In this document: one piece after another, positions 11,936-21,593 of the stretch | Layout of the letters: the number at the start of each line of letters is the position of its first letter | Numbering within the stretch: position 1 is the stretch's first letter | DNA from: Dipteris shenzhenensis | Taxonomy: Eukaryota; Polypodiophyta; Polypodiopsida; Gleicheniales | Strand: one strand, 5' to 3' | NCBI GenBank assembly: GCA_047967505.1 | Contig: CM106539.1 | DNA: 64,000 nucleotides | Notes under the pieces: generated by a model | What the model was told of the DNA's origin: nothing | The model's input: only the letters and a program-made list of their open reading frames with translations | Databases searched by the model: none | Made by a program: the position numbers and the translations under genes

Positions 11936-13085
11936 TTGTGTTTGTGTCTGCATTTGTCCAATCCCCCCAAATTAGACATGGCATCACGTTGCACGTCCTC
12001 TGAGTACGGATTCACTTGTAGGAGGAGAGGTCATGATCTATACTCTCCAGAGGATTTTGATTCCCCTCAGCTGACTCTTCAGGGGCCTACCCCTATGACT
12101 ACCCTTGGGCCAACTCCTCTCAAGACTAGCACTACAACTACCCCTTGGGGAACTCCTTTGCTAGCAGGCCATGGCTTCCTCGGGAGTCCCGACACATCTG
12201 TCGCATAGATAAGTGATGTGGACACAGTGAGATTCTTCTCTCTGCTATATTAGAGGACGCTTAGCTATTCAAGAGCTATTCCTACACCCCTGGGGGGTAG
12301 ATTAGGGCCATCGATGGCTAGACCTACTCTCGACAGCCATTCCCTCTAGCCCCTTCGACTGATGGGTCATCACCTAAGCATACCCATCATAAGGGAATGA
12401 AGATTAGGAAGGGTCAAGGCTATTGTGGTAACTCGAGGGATATAGACGAGTCATCACACTCACATCCCTACAGGTATCCACTTGGTCACGAGACCTAGTA
12501 CCAGTCAGGTCCCTTGCCCTCTCCCACTCCCACTCCCTCTACTGCTCCTCGCTCCATAATCGCTGGCAATACCACCCCTTGCTCTGGCTTTGCTACTGCC
12601 ACTCCCACTCCCCCTCCCCCAACCCCCCAAGGGACCTGTACTATGACATCACTAGGGGTGGAGAGATCATAGAAAATAAAAAGGGCAAAGAAGTGATGGC
12701 CACCACGAGGCGGTTGATGAGCCACCATTTCAAGAGCGGCATAACAATTGATTGGCAGGTAATAGGATGACGAAAAGAAGAAGTTAGTCATCAAGGAATT
12801 GAAAAGACGATACCCCAACCCCTCCAATCGGGAGTTTGAAGACAATTACATGCGAGAGTGCATGTATGCTGTCTTGAAGCATCGTAGGTCAATCTTGCGA
12901 ACTACCATCGCAAAGAAGAAGCCTAAACCCAACTGGGCGGATAAAGTTGACTTGAAGTTTTTGAAGGAGTACAAGGACAACCCCCAAAAGTTGGACAGCT
13001 AGAGGAGGGCTGCAAGGAGATGGTTGGACACCGTAGGTACTTCACACCTAGGCAATGTCAGAACGGCCGCATTCCAGGCATGGGT
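11936..13085 (+). pseudogene. Degraded transposon-associated reading frame
   Basis: A plus-strand frame reads MASRCTSSEYGFTCRRRG onward with Pro/Thr-rich low complexity (11977-12208). After stops comes a basic block (about 12782-13085) containing VIKELKRRYPNPSNREFEDN, an R/K-rich stretch and RRAARRWLDTVGTSHLG. A TAG at 13000 interrupts it. A plausible donor (GTAAGT) follows at about 13088. The basic C-terminal block vaguely resembles the non-catalytic second proteins of plant CACTA/Ptta elements, and it sits head-to-head with the TNP2 remnant, but I do not recognise it firmly. It could equally be an unrelated decayed gene. Confidence 0.35.
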
Positions 13086-13434
13086 AGTAAGTCTATTTCT
13101 TCTCATTTAATTTATTGTTCTATTTGTTTTATTACATATTGCATGCACTTGATCTAACTCTCATAATTTGGGTCCACAACAATCTGTGATTGGTCACCTT
13201 TCCATAAATGAAGAGACGAGATGTGCATTTTGCATAGGAGAGAAGCTATGGTTTATTGAGATGGAGGCGTAGGGAGTGGCAATCAATTGGGTTGCAGTGG
13301 CTACTTGCTCAATATAAGTCTACTCCATCTTGTAATCTCACTTTCTAAATTTTTTTATTCTTTAAGTTCCAATTTAATTTCAAATTAATATGCTTTCACT
13401 CTTGGGGAGCAAGCTCGAACATCCCATCAACAGA

Positions 13435-13603
13435 GGTGAGCGGTGATTCCCATCAACAGAGGTGAGCGGTGATGATGAGGAGGCATGTCTTGAGGGATTT
13501 AGCTTAGACAACTTCGATGAGGGCCAGGGATCAGGCAGAGGTCATGAGGGCTTGAGCGATGATGATGATGATGATGAATCCAACGATTCAGATGAGCAAT
13601 AGT
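13435..13603 (+). other. Acidic C-terminal tail-like frame
   Basis: An open stretch translates to an acidic peptide ending HEGLSDDDDDDESNDSDEQ and a TAG at about 13601. It could be the last exon of the degraded frame upstream. A 27-bp direct duplication (CCCATCAACAGAGGTGAGCG at about 13422 and 13449) lies at its start. Confidence 0.3.
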
Positions 13604-13621
13604 AGTGGTAGTATAAGTAGT

Positions 13622-13815
13622 AGTTTGTATATACTTTGGCATATGATTTTGTCTGTCAGCTCATTTGAGCGATTTTGTATCACCCTTTTTGAAAGGGAAA
13701 TTTTTTAACAAACAAGTTTGTATATACTTTGGCATGTATATTCTTTTGTTTGTCGTCTCGTTTGAGTAATTTTGTATCACCCTTTTCACAAGGGAAATTT
13801 TGTAACAAACAAGGT
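13622..13815. repeat. 93-bp tandem duplication
   Basis: AGTTTGTATATACTTTGGCAT at 13622 recurs at 13715, and both copies continue through TTTTGTATCACCCTTTT and GGGAAATTTT-TAACAAACAAG. Confidence 0.85.
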
Positions 13816-14194
13816 TTGAGTGTGAGGATCCTCTTCAATGGGATGAAGAGTGTGAGGAGGTGTTTGGCAAAATGTGAAAGATCCTAAACTTGACAAACTA
13901 TTCTATATCAACCATTCCATAGGGCTAAATGCAATTGTAACAATTCTCTTGCTAGAAGGAAATAAATATAGATGTATGAGGCCAGTGTACTATGCTATTA
14001 GAGTAAAAACTGAGGTAGAAGGAAGTGCACAAAGGTAGATCTTGTATGAAGTTTGGTTTATGCATGCGTGAAATTTAGAGCTTATGTGCTGCCCAAACCA
14101 TTTGTTATTTTGATTAGCTACACACTTTAACTAATTTGTTCAAAAGCATGATAAAGTGGATAATTGATTTGTAGGATTTGACTTCACATTCTTG

Positions 14195-15720
14195 ATCAAA
14201 GAGTCCACCCAAACTTCCCTTGTTGCTGATCTTATCATGTGCAAGGAAGGCCCTATTTTGGTGAAGAAGGTTGGACCACCAAGTGGAAGTAAGGAGGTAG
14301 CAAATGCATATGTTCTTTGGTTTGATGCTTCTATTGAGAGGAGTCTAAATCAAGCCACTAGAGGGATGGTAGTCTATGATCTTTGGGGGGGTGAGTTGCA
14401 TAGACAAGGATTTCCACTTGATTCCAAAAGTAACACTGAAGCAGAGTATTCAACTTTGTGTCAAATTCTAAATGTATGCCTGGAACTTGGAATCCAAAGA
14501 CTTATCTTTGTAATTAAAGGGGATAGTTTTTTTATAGTGAAGCAAGTATTGGGAGTATGGTGAACAAAGCATATGCATCTCAAAGCTTGGGTTGGAGAGG
14601 TAAAGAGGCTATTAGGATGCTTTAAATATTGGAGCATTCAACATGTGGACAAAGAATACAACCATAATGTAGATTAAAAAGCTCATGAATCCATTGTTAA
14701 ATGGTTTTGTAGCCAAAGGAGGATGGACCATTATATCATGGAAGGGAGTATCTTGCTAGAGAGGAAGCATTTTTGATGACAAGAAGAGTAGCTTCAGGTA
14801 TGACAAAACAAGGGAGTATCAATTTATGAATAAATTTCAAAACATTTACATTCTTGGTGATGCTCTCTTCATGAAAGGACCTAATTTGTTGTGAGAGGGG
14901 TTCCTTGGAAATAGGATATTTGTCATATATTGGAAACCAATCATGAGGCAGTATGTGGAGGAAATCTTTCTTTTAAAATCACATTACAAAATATATCATT
15001 AGAGGGTTATGTTGTGAAAAGGATGTGCAACATTAGTGTAGATCATGTTTCCAATGTTAGAGGATAGGAAAAAGGGTGTTAAATCTTGAATGAAGGAACA
15101 TCATGCTTGCTTAGAACCTTTTTGAAAGGTGGGGGATAGATGCCATTGGACCATTGCCTATGACTACTCATGGAAAATGCTACATGATTACAAGCATTGG
15201 CTGCTTAACCTAGATGGGCAAAAGCTAAGGAAGTGAAAGCAATGAATGAAAAGGAGGTATGCAACTTTGTGTATGAGGAAACTTGCTATCAATTTGGAGT
15301 CCCAATGGAGCTCTTGGCTGATAGAGGACCCAGATTTCAAAGTGAATTGATGGATCTTTTATGTGAAAGCTAAAAGTCAAACACAGGTATGCTACTCCTT
15401 ACTATCCATAATGCAATGTAATGAATGAAAATTTAGATGGCAAATTAATGATCATGCTTAGTAAGATGACTCAGATGCATGAGAAAACATGTGAGTTGGA
15501 GCTTCCTTTGGTGTTATGGGCTTATAGGATTGCAATAAAGGCCTATTGACATAGAGGGGCCATTATTGAAATTCTTGATGAAGATAAACGATGAGCCTTA
15601 GCATTATTTCAAGACTTGCCTTTTGGAATTGCAAATAGCAGAGTTGGATTGGATGCAAGAATTAGAGCATTATCAAAAGGCCTAGGAGAAAAATCAGCAC
15701 TTTAACATACCATTCTCCAT
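14195..15720 (+). pseudogene. Ty3/Gypsy pol remnant (RNase H and integrase)
   Basis: Residues YVLWFDASIERSLNQATRGM and a downstream SNTEAEY...GDSFFIVKQV give a plant Gypsy RNase H (about 14305-14560), continued by LKAWVGEVKRLLGCF after a stop. From about 15130 the integrase core begins with RWGIDAIGPLPMTTHGK, with stops, followed by VPMELLADRGP-like and ATPYYPQCNVMNE blocks and LELPLVLWAYRIAIK (about 15500). The order RNase H then integrase is that of Gypsy. Many stops and frameshifts make it non-functional. No LTRs found nearby. Confidence 0.85.
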
Positions 15721-15940
15721 GGCTAAAAGGTATTCCTGCACATCACTTAGAAATATTCCATTGTCAGTAATATATGAATGGTAATGAACTTACCTATAAA
15801 ATATTCCACTGGTTTCCAGTCCTTAAAGTTTCAATTGAATAAATTTTTTTTTCCACCATAAATAAGTGCTCTTACAAAATGAACATAAAGTTTCAAACAG
15901 AATCTTGACACCCATAGGTAAAGAAGGTACACAAAGAGAA

Positions 15941-16065
15941 TGACTTACAATGTGATGGTACCATAGAGACAAGGCACATGTTCTTTGCCTTGTGACTTAC
16001 AATGACTTACAATGTGATGATACCATGGAAACAAGGCACATGTTCTTTGCCTTCTAGACATGTTG
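15941..16065. repeat. 62-bp tandem duplication
   Basis: TGACTTACAATGTGATG at 15941 recurs at 16003, each copy running into ACAAGGCACATGTTCTTTGCC. Confidence 0.85.
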
Positions 16066-16189
16066 TACTGTGGAAAGCCATCCTTCTCTCCAAACTTGAA
16101 ATTCTAGATGCAACCCTTTAATTCATGCAAAGCATCACCTCTCTTGCTCTTGGGACGCTTATGTGGACCTTAGCAGAATCTTTCATGAC

Positions 16190-17000
16190 TATCTAGTCAT
16201 TCAAACTGTAAGTGCAAGGCATCCACTCATGCAATGCATTTTTAGTGTTTTGAAATAGACTAGAGCTCACAATATCTCCTTCTTGTGTCATTTTTTTCCT
16301 CCTCATGGTTGTAGGGTAATGAAGAACTTGTAATAGGGAGGAGATAAAGGAAAAGAGGTTACCACAATAAGAATGGACCTCCAATACAAGGTGGTTGGAT
16401 ACTAGATATAGTGCATCTTCAAGGGGGAGAGAAGCTCTAGAGGTCCAATATAGAGGATACAACCCAAAGGTAAAGGGGGTAGTAGCTATAGGATAGGAGA
16501 GAGCAAGAGTGCACAGAGTAGTAGGGGCAAGATCAAGAGAGGAAAGAGTGGGGTAGAGCACAAGGGGACAAAGTAAGAGGAGGAAAAGAAAGAGGGGAAG
16601 GAGAAGGAGGGAGAAGAATAGCTATAGAAGGTGTTGCATTACAAATTTTGAAAAATCAAGGAAGAGAAGAGTTGAACCAAAGTAGAGGAGTAGAAAGAGA
16701 GGGGGCAACTAGAGGAGAAGACAAATTCAGCCAAGAGGGTCCACCGTTGAGGAAGAGGATAGTTGGATCAAAGAAGAGAATCAGAGAAAGAGGGAGGAAA
16801 CCTATAGTAGACCAAAGGAGAAGATTAATTTGCCCAAAAGGGCCCACAAATCCTTGGATGACATGCAAGAAAGGTGTTAGGAAAGGTAAAGTAGCAAGAA
16901 GCAAAGAGCTACTCCTTCTTAGGGAGCAATGGAAATACAGAACTACGTGCAATGTACCCTATGATAACAAGTGAATCCATCTAAAAATGGGCTCTATAAG
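16190..17000. other. Purine-rich region, no firm gene
   Basis: The plus strand is strongly purine-biased from 16380 to 16900, giving a 108-codon Arg/Lys/Glu-rich frame at 16648-16974 and a complementary hydrophobic frame on the minus strand. Neither matches a family I know. It may be the non-coding segment between pol and 3' LTR of the decayed Gypsy element upstream. Confidence 0.35.
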
Positions 17001-17596
17001 GATCATTTGTTATCATAACAAAACCCACAAAGAGCATAAAATCAACCATAATGCAACAACTCAACAAGTACTATAGCTCCCAAGCCTTAGGTTGAGTATA
17101 CAATAAGGCATTATAATTTTGTTGATGAAGTAATTAAAAAAAAAGAAACATTCTTATTAAGATCATAATGGCCAAAGGACTACCTTTGCAACTGTTAATT
17201 TTGTTAACATTTTCCCATTTGTGTAAACCTGTTATTCACAAATGATATTGTCATTCCCAAACTATGTGAAAATAACATGATCACATTGGTATCTTGAAAA
17301 ATTCTTGATGGGCTGGATAATACACTAGCAACAGTAGTTTAATTATCGATGATAATTGCTTTGAAATTGATGGTATAAATCCATTTGCTGGTGGTATCAA
17401 ATCGATATCACTTGTAATTACACCAGTAGTAGACGTTCTTTTATCGGTGGTTTTTTTAACTAGCTTTCCCATCCATTTCTACATATAGAAAGATTGTGAG
17501 AGCCATAAACACTCTTTATTTAGCAAGATTATAGTCCATAGCTCCTACACTGAGCATGTTGGACTAACATGCATCACAATTGATTTGAGAGTTCTC
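17000..17596. other. No feature recognised
   Basis: AT-rich sequence with no supported gene or repeat. Confidence 0.45.
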
Positions 17597-17657
17597 TGTG
17601 TGTGTGTGTGTGTGTGAGGGAGAGAGGGGGGGGAGAGAGAGAGAGAGAGAGAGAGAG
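17597..17657. repeat. (TG)n(GA)n microsatellite
   Basis: About ten TG units followed by a GA-rich run including GGGGGGG. It lies 130 bp outside the left end of the 8.6-kb element. Confidence 0.95.
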
Positions 17658-17791
17658 TTCATTATCATTGTGGAAGTGGTTGATTGCTCTGATATCAACT
17701 ATATTAGCGTAAGGGTCACCCACAATAGTAAGGAAATGAATGCGAAGGGGATTATGTGAGGTATCAAGATTTCTAAGAGGTTGTCTTTGTA

Positions 17792-17844
17792 GAGGATTAC
17801 CAAAAAGCGAGCGAAGAAAAGCGAGCGAGGCCAAATAAGCGAGC
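17792..17844 (+). repeat. Left terminal inverted repeat
   Basis: Begins GAGGATTACC and contains three GCGAGC blocks; pairs with 26344-26396. Confidence 0.78.
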
Positions 17845-18444
17845 ATGGACAAACAACAATGCAAGGTGTTATCTGTTTAATAACAGCCACATCATATTCA
17901 TCCAGGACAGCCAATTACCACAATTTATGCTCCAAGAAAGCTTACCCACTCGCCTGCATCTTGGCTGGCATGTTTCCAGAAGTACATGTTCAAATCATGT
18001 TTCCTTTGCTGTGAAAAAGTAATGATAAAATAAAACATTGAATGCTTTCAATAATGAGAATAGTAACATATTACATTAACTGCACTTCATGTTGTCAGAA
18101 GACACCTTTTTTCTAAAAGTTGTCAACTCCATAGCACAAAAAGCATATGTCATACAAAAAAAAATTAATATAAGAATTTGATGCTTCAAAATATCTTCCA
18201 ACCCTTGGAATGATTGTACAAAATGTTTTTTCGTGCATTGCCAAAACATGGAAACACACCTATGTATATCATCCGCTTCCAAAGGAAATATAAAAAAGGG
18301 ACATCTAGGCTGCCTACTAAATGCTTGATGGGTTTCTTCCACCTTCAAAAAATACAACTTAGTGCAGCTTCATGCAAGGAAGCAGGCCTACATATATTAT
18401 TAGATTCTGAAGGAAATGCAAAAAAAGGGCATCCAAGCCATACA

Positions 18445-18984
18445 CTACATACTTGATGGGTTTCTTCTACCACCCAGAGCTTGAAACAAATCAACTTTTG
18501 TCAATGCAGCCTGATGCATAAACTGATGCACCATTTCAGTTAAGCCCAAGACAACAATAAACACGAAGTATATGTGCTTGCAAGGCATGTAGGGACTTTT
18601 TCTTGCTTCCCTTTTTGTGAAATCAAGGCATGTGCAATGTGGAAACTCTGAAATCAAGACACTATATGTTAGCCCCTTGGACATTAATCCTGTTGTACGA
18701 ACATGGATACGAACATGGAATACATGCACCTCATGTGGAATAATGATGTTCTCTCTCACCACCTCCCCATTTTCTGTAACTGCCTTGTGTATCCTTTCCT
18801 TGAAATCTTTATTCAACTTACTTCTCCATGAAACAAGCTTTCCATCACGATGAGAAGGGCGCACATGGCTAGGTGTATGGATCTGCTGTGCATAAGGAGG
18901 TCCCATCACATCAATAGAATCATCACTATTAAGTATGAACCCTGCCCTTACAAGGGCACCCCTCTCATCTATGATGTCCAGCAA
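18445..18984 (-). pseudogene. SWIM zinc-finger protein fragment (MULE transposase C-terminus?)
   Basis: A 179-codon minus-strand frame contains a SWIM motif (C-x-C ... C-x-H): FPHCTCLDF, then 13 residues later MPCKHIYFVF. SWIM domains bind zinc and lie after the catalytic domain in Mutator-type transposases and in related FAR1-like proteins. Upstream residues (GPPYAQQIHTPSHVRP, then basic) look like an ordinary linker. The frame stops abruptly at 18984, next to a palindrome (18980-19019), and I find no catalytic DDE segment upstream, so this is probably the remaining 3' exon of a transposase or a SWIM-only paralogue. Its stop lies about 650 bp inside the left end of the element. Confidence 0.65.
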
Positions 18985-19019
18985 AAGAGGCAGCGTGTTA
19001 ATGCGCTGCCTCTTTTGCT
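18980..19019. repeat. Palindrome 1, 16-bp perfect arms
   Basis: Arms AGCAAAAGAGGCAGCG (18980-18995) and its exact complement (19004-19019) enclose TGTTAATG. Confidence 0.95.
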
Positions 19020-19062
19020 GCCCCAGGCAGTCCAGGAAGGAAGTTGGATACCTCTGGAGCTT

Positions 19063-19443
19063 GAGGCTGGGAAGCTTGATGGTGAGGTCGACGACGGGTT
19101 TAGAGGCAAGGAGATGGTGACATCGACGATGGGTTCAGAGACCTTCATGAACTGTAGGTTGAGGAGGGTGAGGAGGAGCTCACGGGTGGTGAGGTTGCAG
19201 AAGAGGAGGAGCACGACACGGGTTCAGAGGCACCACGTTGTGCTCTAGCCCATTACGTGTCATAGGCTGAGGTTGTAGAAGAGGAGGAGCTCGAGGCTGG
19301 GAAGCTTGATGGTGAGGTCGATGATGGGTTCAAAGGCAAGGAGATGGTGACGTCGACGACGGGTTCAAAGACCTTCATGAGCTGTAGGTTGAGGAGGGTG
19401 AGGAGGAGCTCACGGGTGGTGAGGTTGCAGAAGAGGAGGAGCT
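19063..19443. repeat. 230-bp direct duplication
   Basis: GAGGCTGGGAAGCTTGATGG at 19063 recurs at 19293. Both copies run through GGCAAGGAGATGGTGAC, GACCTTCATGA and CTCACGGGTGGTGAGGTTGC. A short third trace of the start is at about 19663. Frames through it are low-complexity on both strands and I do not call a gene. Confidence 0.85.
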
Positions 19444-19580
19444 CAAGGGTGGTGAGGTTGCAAAAGTTGAGGTGGTAGTTGGACTGCCTGGGGCAGCAAA
19501 AGAGGCAGCGCGTTTGCTGCCCCAGGTAGTCCAACTGCCACCTCACCTTTTGCAACCTCACCACCCTTGAGCTCCTCCTG
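19434..19580. repeat. Palindrome 2, ~67-bp arms
   Basis: The left arm 19434-19500 and right arm 19513-19579 are complementary at about 64 of 67 positions, separated by AGAGGCAGCGCG. The inner arms contain GGACTGCCTGGGGCAGCAAA. The outer part is the end of the neighbouring direct repeat, so flanking host sequence is itself mirrored. A third, partial hairpin with the same core (TTAACGCGCTGC) adjoins at 19581-19650. Confidence 0.93.
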
Positions 19581-20331
19581 TTAACGCGCTGCTTCTTTTG
19601 TTGCCTTAATGCACTGCCTCTTTTGCTGCCCCAGGCAGTCCAGGTAGTCCAGTAAGGAAGGAGCTCGAGGCTGGGAAGGAAGGAGCTTCCTTGGCTTCCT
19701 CACCGCAGCAGTAGCTATGGCCGTCCCCACCGCCCTTTGGGCTTGCTCACTCCCTCTGCTCCTTCCTTGATCAAAGAACGACTGCTGCACTGCTGGGAGC
19801 TCTTCGGTCTCATCGCTAGGAGGTACATCGATAGCAATTCCTTGCTCCGTTATGAAGCTCACCGATGTTTCAGCGAGAGCATCGGTGGAGAGCATAGCAG
19901 AATTTGGATCTGAGCTTCTTTGTTTTGGCTTTAGTTGTGGGTAGATCGGGAGGCTTTTCATTCAATCTGATGTAGATTGGAAGCTCTGTCGTCCAATTTT
20001 AATGCGCACTTCAAGGTAAAAGGGTGAGCTCTGATCAGTAGCTCTCAAGGTTTTGATGAAGAGAATAATCAGAGCTTTCTTGTTTGCCATGCTCATATTC
20101 TTCGTTCCGTCTATGCTTGGTATCTACAGACAGATGATGACCAGGAAGCGTAAGATGCACAGCATCAAAACGCAGCAAATTTGTCAAGCTTGTAGTCTTC
20201 CCTCGATGCAGATAGGACGGAGAAGATAAGCTGGCCGAGCATTTTTGTTCATTTCGCCACAAATTCCAATGGCCGAGTTGTCGATGCTTATTTTCTTGCT
20301 TTCTTTGCTTCCAAGCATCCTCTCCGTGCAA
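19581..20331 (-). other. Unrecognised minus-strand coding-like stretch
   Basis: Two adjacent frames (126 codons at 19581-19961 and 98 codons at 20035-20331) have protein-like composition, for example ELPAVQQSFFDQGRSRGSE and GRTTSLTNLLRFD-like residues, but I cannot assign a family. It may be a gene fragment inside the Mutator-like element. Confidence that it is coding is low. Confidence 0.25.
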
Positions 20332-20982
20332 GCATACACTTCCAAAGATAATTATCTCATTGCCTGCAGACTCTACCCTTGTTGATCTTCATTCCAGTCC
20401 ATCGTGGACTCTTTTTCTGCTACAACTCTTCGCTTATAGCGAGGTAGAGTTCTTTGAGGGAAACATTATTACTTACTGAGGGATCTTTGAGGTGTGTCTC
20501 CAATGTGTCCATTGTTGTTTCACTTTGTTTCTTTATGCAAGTAATGTGTAGGCCAAAATACTTGCGCTTAAGAATCACCGGTGGAAATCAGTTGATGAAG
20601 ACCAAAGGAATCCTTGCTAGAGCGGATGTAACACAGAACATTAAACAATAAAGAAGTAGTCGAAGCTCTGAATTGGATTCGATCTACGTCCTCAACTTCT
20701 TCGTAGATTGACCTCCTTTCAACATTTTTTCCTATTTGGGTAAAGGCATGTCTTGTTTAAGTCATTTGTGTTAATGCAGTAACTACATGTCGGGAGGCTC
20801 TTTCATCCAACCCTGCCTTCTCTCTCGTAGCCCCTCTCCTTTTCTCGATACCTTCTTCATTGGCATTTCCTTGAAAGATTGCATCGTTTCCCTCAAAGAT
20901 CCTGATACCTTCTTCATTGACGTTTTCCTCAAAGATCTCGATACTTATAGCGTTATTATTACTTTGCAAGGGAGGGGAACTT

Positions 20983-21050
20983 GGACTATCAGGGGTAGTA
21001 AAAGAGGCAGCGCATTAACGCACTACCTATTTTGGTCCCTCGGGCAGTCC
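20983..21050. repeat. Palindrome 4, imperfect 31-bp arms
   Basis: Starts GGACTATCAGGGG, has core AGCGCATTAACGCAC, ends CGGGCAGTCC. About 21 of 31 arm positions pair. Related in core and outer GGACT..AGTCC to palindromes 1-3. Confidence 0.75.
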
Positions 21051-21252
21051 AATAGTCCCCTCCTGGCATAGCGTTCAAAAGACTATGTGACCTATCCCTC
21101 CAAGAGTCCAATAGCATTCCAAAGACCATTAGACCTGTACACCAAAGCATACTTGTAGACAAAAGATAAAATGGTCGAAGCAACCTTTTGTGAGTATGAA
21201 AGAAAGTATTGATATATGGAGGATTAAGTAGAAAAGCTTTCATAAAAAGCCT

Positions 21253-21336
21253 TCATGAAAAGATAGCTTGAGATGCCAAAAAGGATAGCGCATTAACGCG
21301 CTGTCCTTTTTCGCATCTCAAGGTGTCTTTTCATGA
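21253..21336. repeat. Palindrome 5, 39-bp arms
   Basis: Arms 21253-21291 and 21298-21336 pair at about 35 of 39 positions around ATTAAC. Outer arms (TCATGAAAAGA) differ from palindromes 1-4 but the core AGCGCATTAACGCGCT is shared. Confidence 0.93.
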
Positions 21337-21593
21337 GGGTAAGCGGTAGGCATAGGAGTGCATATTTACCACTGCAATTCCATATATCCAAGTGTATAGA
21401 TACCACTGCAAGTTGATATACTATGTGCATTGGAGATGAACCTTTTTCTTTTAGGACACAAGTGGGTGAATGTTCCCTAAACTGGAAATCAATTGCATTG
21501 ATAGATACATGTATTTGTTTTTAGTTTTGGTTTTTATTGAAAAGGTTTTGAGAACTATGATTGGAAAAATTCCTTGTTTTTTGTCTTTTCAGG

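Noticed and set aside
16193-16974. Basic plus frame and hydrophobic minus frame
   Set aside because: Explained by strand purine bias; no domain or homologue recognised.
19063-19443. Coding repeats in a Glu/Val-rich plus frame or Ser/Thr-rich minus frame
   Set aside because: Low-complexity translations differ in frame between copies (230-bp step) and no family is recognisable.
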